From the NCBI GenBank assembly GCA_028285485.1, contig JANQPC010000061.1, positions 1 to 64,000 on the forward strand: a stretch of 64,000 bases of DNA, read 5' to 3'. The notes beneath the pieces were generated by a model that did not search any database, was not told the origin of the DNA, and worked only from the letters and a program-made list of their open reading frames with translations. Position numbers and translations under genes: made by a program. Of the stretch, positions 10,867 through 19,094 are shown piece by piece. Position 1 is the stretch's first letter; every line of letters begins with the position of its first letter. The stretch comes from Paracoccaceae bacterium. GTDB lineage: Bacteria > Pseudomonadota > Alphaproteobacteria > Rhodobacterales > Rhodobacteraceae.

Positions 10867-12413
10867 GTAGCCGGCCAACAGAGCGCCCAGCAGAGCGCCA
10901 AGCACGGCGTCCAATCGCGTACAGCTACCGCCGCTTCTCCTCCCCTGCTCAAGCGGAGGGGGACAGTATCCGGCGTCAAACTAAGGCGGCGCAGGAGTGG
11001 TGCGATAGGAACGGCTATGAGTTATCGACTGAGAACTACGAGGATCTCGGGGTTTCTGCCTTCAAGGGAGCCAACGCCGAGGTTGGGGCACTCAGGGCGT
11101 TCTTGGAGGCCATCGAGGAGGGCAAGGTGCCCCAAGGTTCCACCCTCCTGGTGGAGAACCTGGACCGCCTCAGCCGGCAACACTGGCGGCGAGGTTTGGA
11201 TGTTCTCGAGAGCATCACAGAGGCGGGGGTACACCTGGTTACCCTTACCGATGGCAAGCGCTTTGAAGCTGGCAAGCAGATGGATTTCGCAGATGCGATC
11301 ATGATGATCGTGAGCTTTGAGCGGGCCAACAACGAAAGCGTGATGAAGTCTCAGCGCGTGGGCAAAGCGTGGAAAGCCAATGCGGATGCGGTGAAGGAAG
11401 GCCGGCGGAAACGGTCCACTAAGACGCCTGGCTGGATCCGCAATGTCGGTCAGCGGCTTGAGGATCTTGAGTTCGAGGTAATCGAGGATAAGGCCCAGGC
11501 AGTCCGCACCATCTTCGAAGCCTTCGCAAGGGGTGAAGCCTACTCGGCTATCGCACGTGACCTTAGAGAGGCCGGATCCCCCACCATGTCAGGGAAAGGA
11601 ACCTGGACCGGTATGCTTGTGCGCCACATGGTCCGTGAGGTTACGCCATACGGCACACTCCTCATCGGCAAAGGAGCCTCCAAGGACCGCGTAATCGTCG
11701 ATACGGTGTTCAACTACTACCCGAGGATTGTGTCAGAAAGGACTGAAGAGGCTGTAAGAATGCGGCTTCAAGGAGAACCGTCCGAGGAAGAGAACCGCCT
11801 AGCCGCAGCAGCGTTGGGGCGGAAGACGCGTGGGCGACTAGTCGGTGTGCTGAGGTCCCCCTTTAGCGATGGCCCAACGAAGGTGAAGCAGAACGCGAGG
11901 TCCCACTCCTACTATGATGGGGTTCTCAACAAGTACATCGGCAGCGTGGTAATGATCGATCAGATCCTTCTCGACGGCTGGGTGCATGTCGTGAATGCCC
12001 ACGGGGTTGAGACCACACCGGAAGCGGAGGCGCTAGAGCAGCTGATAGCGGAGGCCCAGGATGCCCTCGAGGCCGCCCAAAGCCGCTACGAGCGTCGACC
12101 CTCGGATACCCTCGAAGCTGTCGTATGGGCCGCCCAGGCGGCACTCGAGGAACTCCAACAGGAGGCACTAGCCGCGCGAAAAGGAAGCCTTCTAGATGCC
12201 GAGGTTCCGCTGGACCTAGAGAGCCTCTCGATCCCTGATGCCAACCAATGGGTGCGGCGCCTGGTGGAATGGGCGGTGGTGGAGAAGGAAGGCAGGGGTC
12301 AGGAGGCTAAGGTCAAGCTTAGGTTGGGCTTGAAGAATGGCCTGACGGTGGCTCTGGGTGATCCCTCGATTGGGCTAAGGGCCCGAACAGATGCGAAGGT
12401 GAGCGACGGATAA
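10863..12413 (+). CDS. Large serine recombinase (integrase of element A)
   Basis: A 516-residue site-specific recombinase. The N-terminal resolvase domain (about residues 18-165) opens with AYSYRRFSSPAQAEGDSIRR; Ser26 fits the catalytic serine of the Y-x-R-x-S motif. ENLDRLSRQ is the second resolvase motif. A recombinase domain follows (about 190-300), then a coiled-coil-like Ala/Glu-rich segment (about 385-440). Unlike many large serine integrases it has almost no cysteines, so the usual four-cysteine zinc ribbon is missing. It sits next to the attachment end, as expected for the enzyme that inserted the element into the SLC13 gene. It overlaps its upstream and downstream neighbours by four bases and one base. 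Confidence 0.92.
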   Translation: MSSRPTERPAERQARRPIAYSYRRFSSPAQAEGDSIRRQTKAAQEWCDRNGYELSTENYEDLGVSAFKGANAEVGALRAFLEAIEEGKVPQGSTLLVENLDRLSRQHWRRGLDVLESITEAGVHLVTLTDGKRFEAGKQMDFADAIMMIVSFERANNESVMKSQRVGKAWKANADAVKEGRRKRSTKTPGWIRNVGQRLEDLEFEVIEDKAQAVRTIFEAFARGEAYSAIARDLREAGSPTMSGKGTWTGMLVRHMVREVTPYGTLLIGKGASKDRVIVDTVFNYYPRIVSERTEEAVRMRLQGEPSEEENRLAAAALGRKTRGRLVGVLRSPFSDGPTKVKQNARSHSYYDGVLNKYIGSVVMIDQILLDGWVHVVNAHGVETTPEAEALEQLIAEAQDALEAAQSRYERRPSDTLEAVVWAAQAALEELQQEALAARKGSLLDAEVPLDLESLSIPDANQWVRRLVEWAVVEKEGRGQEAKVKLRLGLKNGLTVALGDPSIGLRARTDAKVSDG

Positions 12414-13147
12414 TGGTCAAGCGTGTCCTGCCAAGTCGAATAAGGTCCCTGTGGCAAGAGGGAGATGATCTGATGCCTTGGGCAGAGGAGGTCCTCGCAT
12501 CTGAGGACTATCTCTCTGATCATTTAGACCTAATCGAAGCCTATATGGACTGCGTCGATCAGGTTAGACGCAAGGGACTAAGAACAGAGCGTTTCATTGC
12601 TATCTGTGGCCTACATCTTCGGACATTTGATGCCTTCGGACACTGCTTGAGAGCCGCGGTGTCTGGGAATTATTCGGGCTGCGCGATGTATGCCAGGGAC
12701 CTTTTGGAAACTGCCTTCTTGATCGACTATCTGCTTGATGAACCCGGTAGGCCCGAAACATGGCTGAGAAGCGATCCAGATACGGCCTACAAGTCATACA
12801 AACCCGCAGCGATAAGGGAGGCCTTGGATCGACGTGACGGCTTCAAAACGATGAAGCGGCGCGATCACTATAGAATGCTTTCTGCACTAGGTGCGCACCC
12901 AACTCCCTCGGCGTTCAACTTGAAACGTGACGCAACCCAGACGATAAACTTCGGGCCCTTCAAACAAGCCGATATGGTTAAGGAGTGCGTGCAGGAGGCC
13001 GCGAAGCTAGCAGTAGTCTTAGGCGGTAGGCTTCAGCATTACTGCATTCTCGAGTTTCCCGACGGAGAACTGTTGTCGAGTAGGCTATCGATAGTTCTGC
13101 AGCGAATGGAAGAAAAGTACTTCAGCCGCGGGCAGAAGGAAGGCTGA
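12413..13147 (+). CDS. Unknown protein coupled to the recombinase
   Basis: A 244-residue protein whose ATG overlaps the recombinase stop by one base (TAATG), so it is the last gene of a three-gene coupled operon. It looks soluble and alpha-helical, with a central segment HLRTFDAFGHCLRAAVSGNY followed by CAMYARDLLETAFLIDYLLD. This pattern reminds me of uncharacterised proteins with helical histidine/cysteine-containing cores, but I cannot name a family. Coupling to the recombinase suggests a role in recombination control or element maintenance; this is inference only. Confidence 0.75.
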   Translation: MVKRVLPSRIRSLWQEGDDLMPWAEEVLASEDYLSDHLDLIEAYMDCVDQVRRKGLRTERFIAICGLHLRTFDAFGHCLRAAVSGNYSGCAMYARDLLETAFLIDYLLDEPGRPETWLRSDPDTAYKSYKPAAIREALDRRDGFKTMKRRDHYRMLSALGAHPTPSAFNLKRDATQTINFGPFKQADMVKECVQEAAKLAVVLGGRLQHYCILEFPDGELLSSRLSIVLQRMEEKYFSRGQKEG

Positions 13148-13188
13148 AAAGCAACCTTCACAAATTCCTCGGGATTTCAAAGGCTTAG

Positions 13189-13450
13189 AATTACACCCCT
13201 CCCATGAGGGTAGTGACACTGGGAAGAAAACGCTATGAACGCACCTTTGATCACTCAGGAACTCGTCGAGTACCTCGAGTTCATCTGCCCGGACCGCTCT
13301 CCGCGGCTCCAGGACAGCGACCGAGAGGTCTGGTTCAAGGCCGGTAAGTTCTAAGTGACCCTCGCAGATAGACATGGGGGGAGAACACCAATTACCCCAC
13401 ACCCATGAATAGGAGCGAAACGACCTGTCCGAATTACAGCCCTCCCATGA
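13189..13450. repeat. Three 19-base imperfect repeats (AATTACAsCCCTCCCATGA)
   Basis: Copies at 13189-13207, 13390-13408 and 13432-13450. The first and third differ at one base; the second differs from the first at three. Two copies lie close together after the small gene at 13235 and one lies just before it. They could be operators or recombinase/replication accessory sites. All three are in the same orientation. Confidence 0.6.
13235..13354 (+). CDS. Small protein, 39 residues
   Basis: A short frame, MNAPLITQELVEYLEF then ICPDRSPRLQDSDREVWFKA, preceded by GGGAAGAAAA as a ribosome binding site. The pattern 'LITQELVEYLE..FPDR.P....DRE.W' recalls a small protein found near structural genes of some podoviruses, where it is longer and continues after the KAG. 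That comparison is from memory and weak. If right, this copy is truncated by its stop. The gene stands alone between repeats. Confidence 0.45.
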   Translation: MNAPLITQELVEYLEFICPDRSPRLQDSDREVWFKAGKF

Positions 13451-13855
13451 ATAAAGACCAGAGCGTCCCCGGCCTTAGCGCCGGAGTTTAACGGCCCACC
13501 GGTCCTCACCCTACACCCTAAGAAACACCCCAACATCGAGTTGGCAGTAGGCGATCACCTACAGCGGTCTCGATGCATCCCTTAGCTGAGACTTGATTGG
13601 AAGGGGCCGGTGCCCCTCCCCTTTGGTCTCCATCTCTGGTCTCCAGCGAAGCGTCAGCCTGGGCACAGCCCCGGGTGATCGCCCGGGGTATAACCCCAGG
13701 TAACACCTCAACACAGCACATCCTGTCCTCCTCATTACATGTGCGGAGGGCGGATTACGGCTGCGTTCCGTCTACTCCCCACGTTCTCATTACATGTGCG
13801 GAGGGCGGATTAGCGCCCACACCCCATTCCCATCACACACGAAGGACCTGTCGCC
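13355..13855. other. Intergenic regulatory stretch in element A
   Basis: 500 bases without a supported gene. It holds two of the 19-base repeats, a weak hairpin CCGGGGT-ATA-ACCCCAGG near 13683-13700, and the two 27-base direct repeats described separately. It separates the recombinase operon from the plus-strand gene set and is the best candidate for the main promoter or an origin. Confidence 0.5.
13731..13812. repeat. Two exact 27-base direct repeats, 55 bases apart
   Basis: CTCATTACATGTGCGG followed by AGGGCGGATTA occurs at 13731-13757 and again at 13786-13812 with no mismatch. It contains ACATGT, a small palindrome. The copies end about 45 bases before the ATG of the zinc-finger-like gene at 13856. 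Exact conservation with a five-turn spacing suggests a protein-binding operator pair or an iteron-like element. Confidence 0.8.
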
Positions 13856-14338
13856 ATGCTCGAAGCGATGGAATGCCCCCATTGCGCCTCGGTGTTCACT
13901 CCTAAACGCAGCAATCAGAAGTTCTGTTCACGTCGCTGCCAACTAGCCTCCAGCCGGAATGCAACCCGAGGCTCCCGAAGCGAAGAGAACGAAGCCCGCA
14001 AGGCCAAACACTTCGAGAGGTCCCAGCGCCTCTTCGAGATGCTCTACTTGGCCCCTCCCCTGGAGCGCCTCGGGGTGATGCAAGAGATCCTCTCCTACGT
14101 CCCCACCGATACTGGTCTCAGGAACATCCTCACCGACCCCGTGCTCCTCTCGGAGCGCCCCCGAGTGGACGGAAGGATGAACATCGCGAAGGCGGCCAGT
14201 GCCTATACGCAGAAGTTCTATGGGATCTCAGGCACCACCTATGTCCGAAAAGTTCGCCTGGGCGACGAGGTCGACGCAATCGAGGTCTCCCCCGTCGTAG
14301 ACACCGCCGAGGCCCCCCAGACCTCAGAGGCTGAATAG
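13856..14338 (+). CDS. Cys-rich zinc-finger-like protein, unknown
   Basis: A 160-residue protein. The N-terminus has MECPHCASVFTP followed by QKFCSRRCQLASSR, a CxxC...CxxxC pattern expected to bind zinc, as in small DNA-binding proteins. The remainder is helical and charged with an acidic C-terminal tail. It is the first gene of the plus-strand set of element A and lies directly after the 27-base repeats, so it may be a regulator of that set. AAGGACCTGTCGCC precedes the ATG. I cannot name a family. Confidence 0.7.
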   Translation: MLEAMECPHCASVFTPKRSNQKFCSRRCQLASSRNATRGSRSEENEARKAKHFERSQRLFEMLYLAPPLERLGVMQEILSYVPTDTGLRNILTDPVLLSERPRVDGRMNIAKAASAYTQKFYGISGTTYVRKVRLGDEVDAIEVSPVVDTAEAPQTSEAE

Positions 14339-14641
14339 TCCGCCCAAAGAATACCCCAGGCCAGCCCTGCACCATCCCCTCTCTATCTCACATGTTCTTC
14401 GTGGGAGGAACGCGGGGCCGGCTCTGGCTATCCCAAGCGACCGCATCGAGGCAGCCCTCGGGGCGAGTGGTGTCGCAACTACCTCGCAGCACCCGCTGCA
14501 TCCACCGAGGATCCCCGGCCCCGAGCAGGTCGCACCCAGCGCCTTCCGAGCGGTTAGCGCCGCCCGCCGCCTGCGATGACGGGCTGGGGTCCTCACCCCT
14601 CCAAACCATCCGCCAATCACCAAAGACACTGGAGCCGCGCC
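14339..14641. other. 303-base gap, no gene seen
   Basis: Frames here are short and in low-quality codon context. The last 60 bases become rich in A and C with few G or T, as in the other leaders of this gene set. No clear hairpin or repeat was noticed. Confidence 0.5.
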
Positions 14642-15625
14642 ATGCCCTGTCCTGTGTGCATCAACCCAGCCTGCGGAGAACTCCGATCGACCGCGGACCC
14701 CCAGGGCGACATCGGGCTCTGCGCGTTATGCCGCCGTGCTTGGTTCCAGTACCGCCTCCCGACAGGCGGCTACTTCCCCACAACCGAGGTGATCCGGATA
14801 GCGTCCAAGCTCCGCAACGAGGAGTTTGTTAAGCCGCCCTCATCGATCGCTGAGTTCAGGGCGGTGGAGTGGATGCGGACAAGGCACAGCGCAGGCCACT
14901 GGGACGACCGCCCCTTATTCAGCCTCCACAAGCTATTCAACAAGACCCATTGGACACGCCGACTACCTCATGTCCTCGTAGGCAGGCGTTACGCACCCCG
15001 CCTGCGTAACCTGGTCGAGGCTTTGGTCCACTATCACCTGGGCAGGTACGTCCTCGGGGCTGGCCCCGGATACGCTTTCTACCTGGCGGGAGCACAGTAC
15101 TTCGGGACCCGAGGATTGATTAGGCCGCCCGGGCAGCGCAACACGGTCCTCGACGCCCGTACAAGGGAGATCCGCGAGGTCCGCGGGAAGACTTACCATC
15201 TGACTACGGGCGACTACCGAAGCATCGGGCGTCGGTGCATTGATGCCCTCGACCGCTTCAACATAGCCCGGAACCCCTTAGGCCAGGAAATGAAGGACCT
15301 GATTTTGGGTCTCCACTTCGAAGGCGTCGCCGCCGGTGATTTTCACCAAGCCGTAGTTGTTCATCCCGGGTCCATCGCAACGTTCGCTCCCGCGGACCAC
15401 CCGTTCTGCCATTGGACACCCAAGAACACCTGGTGGGCACCCCAGTTCGCCAACAAGGTCCGCCGAGGCGGGGGCACGATCGCCCGTCAGTGGCCTGAGG
15501 GTCTCGACCTCTCGGTAGATCAGAAGATCGCCCTCCGCCGCAAGCTGAACGCGCAGTGGGGCAAGATGCCATTCGATCCCGAAGAGACACTCGAGGCCGA
15601 CCCTGGGTGGCTCCTGGAGAGTTGA
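14642..15625 (+). CDS. Unknown element protein with N-terminal Cys knuckles
   Basis: A 327-residue protein starting MPCPVCINPACGE, with a second pair in GLCALCRRAWF, so a four-cysteine zinc site (CxxC...CxxC) over about residues 3-36. The body is basic and aromatic, with FNIARNPLGQEMKDLILGLH and HPFCHWTPKNTWWAP as notable stretches. No enzyme motif is evident. A zinc-binding head on a large basic body suggests nucleic acid binding, perhaps replication or transcription, but this is a guess. The ATG at 14642 was chosen because the Cys motif starts there and the leader is A/C-rich. Confidence 0.7.
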   Translation: MPCPVCINPACGELRSTADPQGDIGLCALCRRAWFQYRLPTGGYFPTTEVIRIASKLRNEEFVKPPSSIAEFRAVEWMRTRHSAGHWDDRPLFSLHKLFNKTHWTRRLPHVLVGRRYAPRLRNLVEALVHYHLGRYVLGAGPGYAFYLAGAQYFGTRGLIRPPGQRNTVLDARTREIREVRGKTYHLTTGDYRSIGRRCIDALDRFNIARNPLGQEMKDLILGLHFEGVAAGDFHQAVVVHPGSIATFAPADHPFCHWTPKNTWWAPQFANKVRRGGGTIARQWPEGLDLSVDQKIALRRKLNAQWGKMPFDPEETLEADPGWLLES

Positions 15626-15675
15626 TGATCACAAGAAACGCAATCTGATCGACAAACACATAGGAGGCCGCAGCC

Positions 15676-16596
15676 ATGAGCATCCCGCCCCCTGGTGACC
15701 CCGCCACACTTGAGGATCTCCTGGCCGCCAGAGAGGCCGCCAAGGCCGCCGGAGATGACCGAGAGGCCACCCGCCTCAATAGCCGCTACAAGCGCCTCCG
15801 GGCCAAGGTTGGCGGCCTAGTCACGAAGCAATGTTTGGCTTGCGGTGTGACGTACCAGGGCACTCCTGCGTCCACCCGGTGCGACACATGCAAGTCCGAA
15901 GGCCGGATGGTCTCCTCCGCCTCCCAGCGTGCCGGCTACTTCATCGCCTTCGGTGCGATCCCAAGGCCCAAGCCACACGCCGGCCCAGCAATCCCGAACC
16001 TCCAGACCCGCATCTATCGCTGCAAGGAATGCGTCCGACTTGAGAAGGAAGCCAAGGCCGAGCGGAAGCGGATCTTCGAGGCTGAACTCGCCAGCATCTC
16101 CGAGATGGACGACCGCAGCCTAGAGAAACTCGAGGCTGAACTCGAGGAACAGACCAGGAGCCAGTGGCGGAGAACCGTCGGGGAGCACCTCGAGCTACTC
16201 CACCGGCGCGACAAGAAACCACGAGGATACAAGCAAATGACCAAAGCCACAGCGAAGAGCCCCCTAGGCATCATATGGCTCCACCTCTGCGACCATGACG
16301 GCCAGGCCGCCGCCGCGTTCCACACGCCGCTCCAGGTCTCCCATGAGGACAACGCCACACTCCTCCTCACGTATCACCGTCTGCGTCTCAAAGGTTTCAG
16401 ACCAGATGCGATCGCGAAGTTGTGCCCCAAGGCTCTCCTCGAGCCAAAAGCCCAGGATGCCCTCACGGGTCTGCCCATAGTAACCGAGGAGGATGACCGT
16501 GAGGAGCCCACCGGAGACCTAGTCGAGGTCGCTCAGGAGATCCTGGCCCAGCAAGACCGAGAACTCGAAGCCCGCGCCCTGGGTCTCGCTCATTAA
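15676..16596 (+). CDS. Unknown element protein with zinc-ribbon-like Cys pairs
   Basis: A 306-residue protein preceded by a good ribosome binding site (AGGAGG). An N-terminal helical segment rich in Ala/Arg is followed by KQCLACGVTYQG and TRCDTCKSEGR, a four-cysteine zinc ribbon near residues 53-75, and one further CKEC pair near residue 117. The middle is a charged coiled-coil-like segment (about 115-175). The C-terminus is acidic. It resembles HNH-like or ribbon-containing phage proteins in its head but I see no HNH active-site histidines. Unknown function. Confidence 0.7.
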   Translation: MSIPPPGDPATLEDLLAAREAAKAAGDDREATRLNSRYKRLRAKVGGLVTKQCLACGVTYQGTPASTRCDTCKSEGRMVSSASQRAGYFIAFGAIPRPKPHAGPAIPNLQTRIYRCKECVRLEKEAKAERKRIFEAELASISEMDDRSLEKLEAELEEQTRSQWRRTVGEHLELLHRRDKKPRGYKQMTKATAKSPLGIIWLHLCDHDGQAAAAFHTPLQVSHEDNATLLLTYHRLRLKGFRPDAIAKLCPKALLEPKAQDALTGLPIVTEEDDREEPTGDLVEVAQEILAQQDRELEARALGLAH

Positions 16597-16638
16597 TACC
16601 AACACCACAACACAACCAACCACAGAGGAAACACCACT

Positions 16639-17379
16639 ATGGCCGTAATCACAGCAAGCACCAACTCAGAGACCGGCGAGCAGCAAATAACCGAGCAGGC
16701 GTCTGTCAAAGGCCGGGCCTCCAGCGAGGACTACAACCCCTACGGCGTCACCGCCCGCGGATCACGCGGCTATGTTGTCGCCCAAACTCAGGATCAACTC
16801 TCGGACAATGATATCGTGAAGTTCGAGGGCATGGACCTGACGGTTGCCCAGGCGAAGGAATATGGCGTCCTTGATCAGATCTTCGGCAAGCTGGACCAGG
16901 AGGCATCCGGCGACGCACCCCAAGACAACTCAGAGCCCGCCGAAAGCGCACCTGCCGACCCTACCGTGGCCAGCCTACAGGCCGCCCTGGAAGCAGGCGA
17001 GATCACCGCGGAAGAGGCTCAACTATACGACACAATCAACGCGGAACTCGAATTGGCGGGCATAGACACCCAGAGCGCACTCGAGGCAATCGAAGAGATC
17101 GCCAAGGGGGGCAATCCGGAAATCTCAGGCGACGCCCGCAGTATGCTCGAAAGGATCCACCAAGACGTCACCGCTGCCTCCACGAAGGCCGCGCACGCCG
17201 AACTGGGTCCCGAAGCCTATGCACAGCTCCAAGGCTGGGCGTCTGTTTCGTCTGACGTGGACGGGGCGATACGAGGGTTTGCTGCAAAACGCGCCACAGG
17301 TGACCGCTCAATAGGCACTTGGAGCGACTTCTACACGACTGTGAGCAATCTCATGGCAGGAGGGGAGTTCGGTAATTGA
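16639..17379 (+). CDS. Acidic scaffold-like protein, unknown
   Basis: A 246-residue, strongly acidic protein (MAVITASTNSETGEQQITEQ at the start) with a disordered Pro/Ala/Glu segment around residues 95-115 and helical flanks. The pattern of an acidic, Gln/Glu-rich N-terminus, helical repeats and a short 'AYAQLQGWAS' near the end resembles podoviral scaffolding proteins in general make-up, not in any motif I can align. Leader: CACAGAGGAAACACC. An acidic DNA-mimic or assembly role are alternatives. Family unknown. Confidence 0.65.
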   Translation: MAVITASTNSETGEQQITEQASVKGRASSEDYNPYGVTARGSRGYVVAQTQDQLSDNDIVKFEGMDLTVAQAKEYGVLDQIFGKLDQEASGDAPQDNSEPAESAPADPTVASLQAALEAGEITAEEAQLYDTINAELELAGIDTQSALEAIEEIAKGGNPEISGDARSMLERIHQDVTAASTKAAHAELGPEAYAQLQGWASVSSDVDGAIRGFAAKRATGDRSIGTWSDFYTTVSNLMAGGEFGN

Positions 17380-17738
17380 CCCGCAAGTTCCAGCCGTTAG
17401 CGTAGAAGTCCTTGTGTGCCGATTTCTCTGTTTGCCAGTACCCGCGGAGAGGCAGCCCAGGTCCCTGAGCCACTCCGCGTGTGCTAATTGGGCTTGCCTC
17501 CCGCAACCACACTGACGTCGAGCAAGACGCCAGGCGAGGCACGTGCAAGAGGTCCAGTGCCTAAGGCGAGTGGCGGGCAATAGACCACTTCGTAGAGGCT
17601 GCGAAAGCCAATAGCTCTGTGGCGCTTCTAACCCGCGCATAGTTATTCGAGTTGAAGACCCGCGCTCCTCCGCTAGATCCCCACAAATTTGCCACTTTGC
17701 TACGGTCCAGTGGTGACGCTCATTTGATGGAGCTACAC
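17380..17738. other. 359-base gap, no gene seen
   Basis: Short frames only. The sequence is less GC-rich than the genes around it. No repeat or strong hairpin was noticed. A promoter for the secreted-protein gene at 17739 may lie near the end. Confidence 0.4.
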
Positions 17739-18122
17739 ATGAAGTCTGCTCTTGCTGCCGCCGTTTTCGCCGGCTTGGCCACTTCAGCGACGGCTACGCC
17801 TGTCGATCTGACTGGCAACTCATGCGTTCAGATGACCAGCCGCGGCCCGCTGACTTGGGAGTTCTACGGAGACGTCACCATCCGATACTTTGGGGACGGG
17901 AGTGTCTCGAGCCTACCCCGCGCTGGCGTCGGGGCCTACGAAAGGTACAACTATCAGGGCGAGTGGCAGGCAATCTACTACTTCTTTGACAGTGGTGATG
18001 GCCTGAAGGTCAGGGTTCTCTCTAGGGCCGGCTTAGTTGTCCGAATTGAGAACCCCAACGCTCCTCTCGAGTTGAATGTTATCGACTTCGATGCAGCCTG
18101 CTTTCCCCTCTCGGGGCAGTAA
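17739..18122 (+). CDS. Small secreted protein, unknown
   Basis: 127 residues with a signal peptide (MKSALAAAVFAGLATSATAT, cleavage likely after ATA) and a beta-rich mature part containing two cysteines (NSCVQM near the N-terminus and DAACFPL near the C-terminus) that could form a disulfide. GGAG lies seven bases before the chosen ATG; an ATG twelve bases earlier is possible. It is probably periplasmic. In an element this could be a surface-exclusion, lysis-related or cargo protein. No family recognised. Confidence 0.65.
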   Translation: MKSALAAAVFAGLATSATATPVDLTGNSCVQMTSRGPLTWEFYGDVTIRYFGDGSVSSLPRAGVGAYERYNYQGEWQAIYYFFDSGDGLKVRVLSRAGLVVRIENPNAPLELNVIDFDAACFPLSGQ

Positions 18123-18329
18123 TACACTCACGCAAATCCTGGCCGCCAACCACTACATCCCGACGTTACATTAGAGCCTTACCCTACAGGCCCGTGGATT
18201 AGTGAGTGTTTAGTTACTGGTCGTGGCAAGGAGGCCAGCCATAGTCCCGTGTGTCGCACAAGCTGCGCTCATGGCCGGTCCCTTGCCACTCCCTGCTGCC
18301 GATAAAACTATACCAACAGGGCAATCGCC
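18123..18329. other. 207-base gap, no gene seen
   Basis: Holds no supported frame. A region around 18190-18300 is more AT-rich and could contain a promoter for the next genes. Confidence 0.4.
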
Positions 18330-18611
18330 ATGACAAACCCCTCGTTTCTACGCGAGTGGGTCTGGGACACCGATGTCGAACTTGAGGTGACGCAGGCGTA
18401 TGTAAACCGGACCCTGCGCAATCACCATCTCGCAGATCAGATCATCGAGGGCCGGCGCCCGAAATCGGATCTCCATCTGATCTACCAACCGGACACAGAA
18501 GAGGAGCCACAGCAATGTCCAGGCTCGACATACGCCGTGCGCCCACGCGGCTCCGCACGGACTACTTCAAGACGCGCACCCGGGACCTCTCAGAGATCAC
18601 CGGCGTCCTGA
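18330..18611 (+). CDS. Small protein overlapping the amidase-like gene
   Basis: 93 residues. The first 60 (MTNPSFLREWVWDTDVELEV onward) look like ordinary protein; the last 30 lie inside the next gene in another frame and are Arg/Ser/Pro-rich. The overlap is 97 bases. It could be a real small gene whose C-terminus is dictated by the overlap, as phages sometimes show, or a decayed gene. Confidence 0.45.
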   Translation: MTNPSFLREWVWDTDVELEVTQAYVNRTLRNHHLADQIIEGRRPKSDLHLIYQPDTEEEPQQCPGSTYAVRPRGSARTTSRRAPGTSQRSPAS

Positions 18612-19057
18612 TCAAGTTCGCCCCCACGATCCCGGACCCACGCATCGATGCCGCGTTCTTTGACGCAGTTCTCCCGAGAAAAGGCTACTTCGGGGTGCCA
18701 TACCACTACGTATGCAAGATGGACGGCACGGTACAGGTCGCCAGAGATCCCCTCACAGTCTCCACTGTAGGCCACCGCATCCACGTCCCCCACAACCTTA
18801 CGATCGGGGTGGTAGGCGGCCTGGACGAGGAGACAGGCGATCGGGTCGACACAATGACAGACGCCCAGCGCGGTGCCGTCGAGGAGTTACTCCAGCGCCT
18901 GGCTGACTACCTGGGCCGGCCCCTCGAAGTAACCGACCTCACCGTGGGATGGTCTAGACACACCAACACCGCACAGGTCTCCCTCGACGCCGAAGAGGCA
19001 GCCGATGAAGCCCGTGAGGAGGCCCTGGCCGCGGCAGAGGCGCTCTTCCACAACTGA
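18515..19057 (+). CDS. T7-lysozyme-like amidase fold protein lacking zinc ligands
   Basis: 180 residues. The central segment KGYFGVPYHYVCKMDGTVQV with DPLTVSTVGHRIHVPHNLT and then IGVVGGLDEETG follows the amidase_2/PGRP layout (in T7 lysozyme: 'GYHFVIKRDGT', a His/Gly-rich loop and 'IGVCLVGG'). TDAQRGAVEELLQRLADYLG matches the helix after it. In active amidases the first zinc histidine follows 'VHCS' near residue 20; here that strand reads ITGVLIKFAPT, with no His, and the C-terminal His-x(7)-Cys pair is not seen either. It may be an inactive peptidoglycan binder or a regulator rather than a lysin. The C-terminus is a long Ala/Glu helix. Confidence 0.65.
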   Translation: MSRLDIRRAPTRLRTDYFKTRTRDLSEITGVLIKFAPTIPDPRIDAAFFDAVLPRKGYFGVPYHYVCKMDGTVQVARDPLTVSTVGHRIHVPHNLTIGVVGGLDEETGDRVDTMTDAQRGAVEELLQRLADYLGRPLEVTDLTVGWSRHTNTAQVSLDAEEAADEAREEALAAAEALFHN

Positions 19058-19094
19058 CCACCACAAACAACAAGAACAAGAAAGCACTCAAACC

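Noticed and set aside
13731-13812. CRISPR-like array
   Set aside because: Only two repeats and no cas genes; treated as a direct repeat pair.
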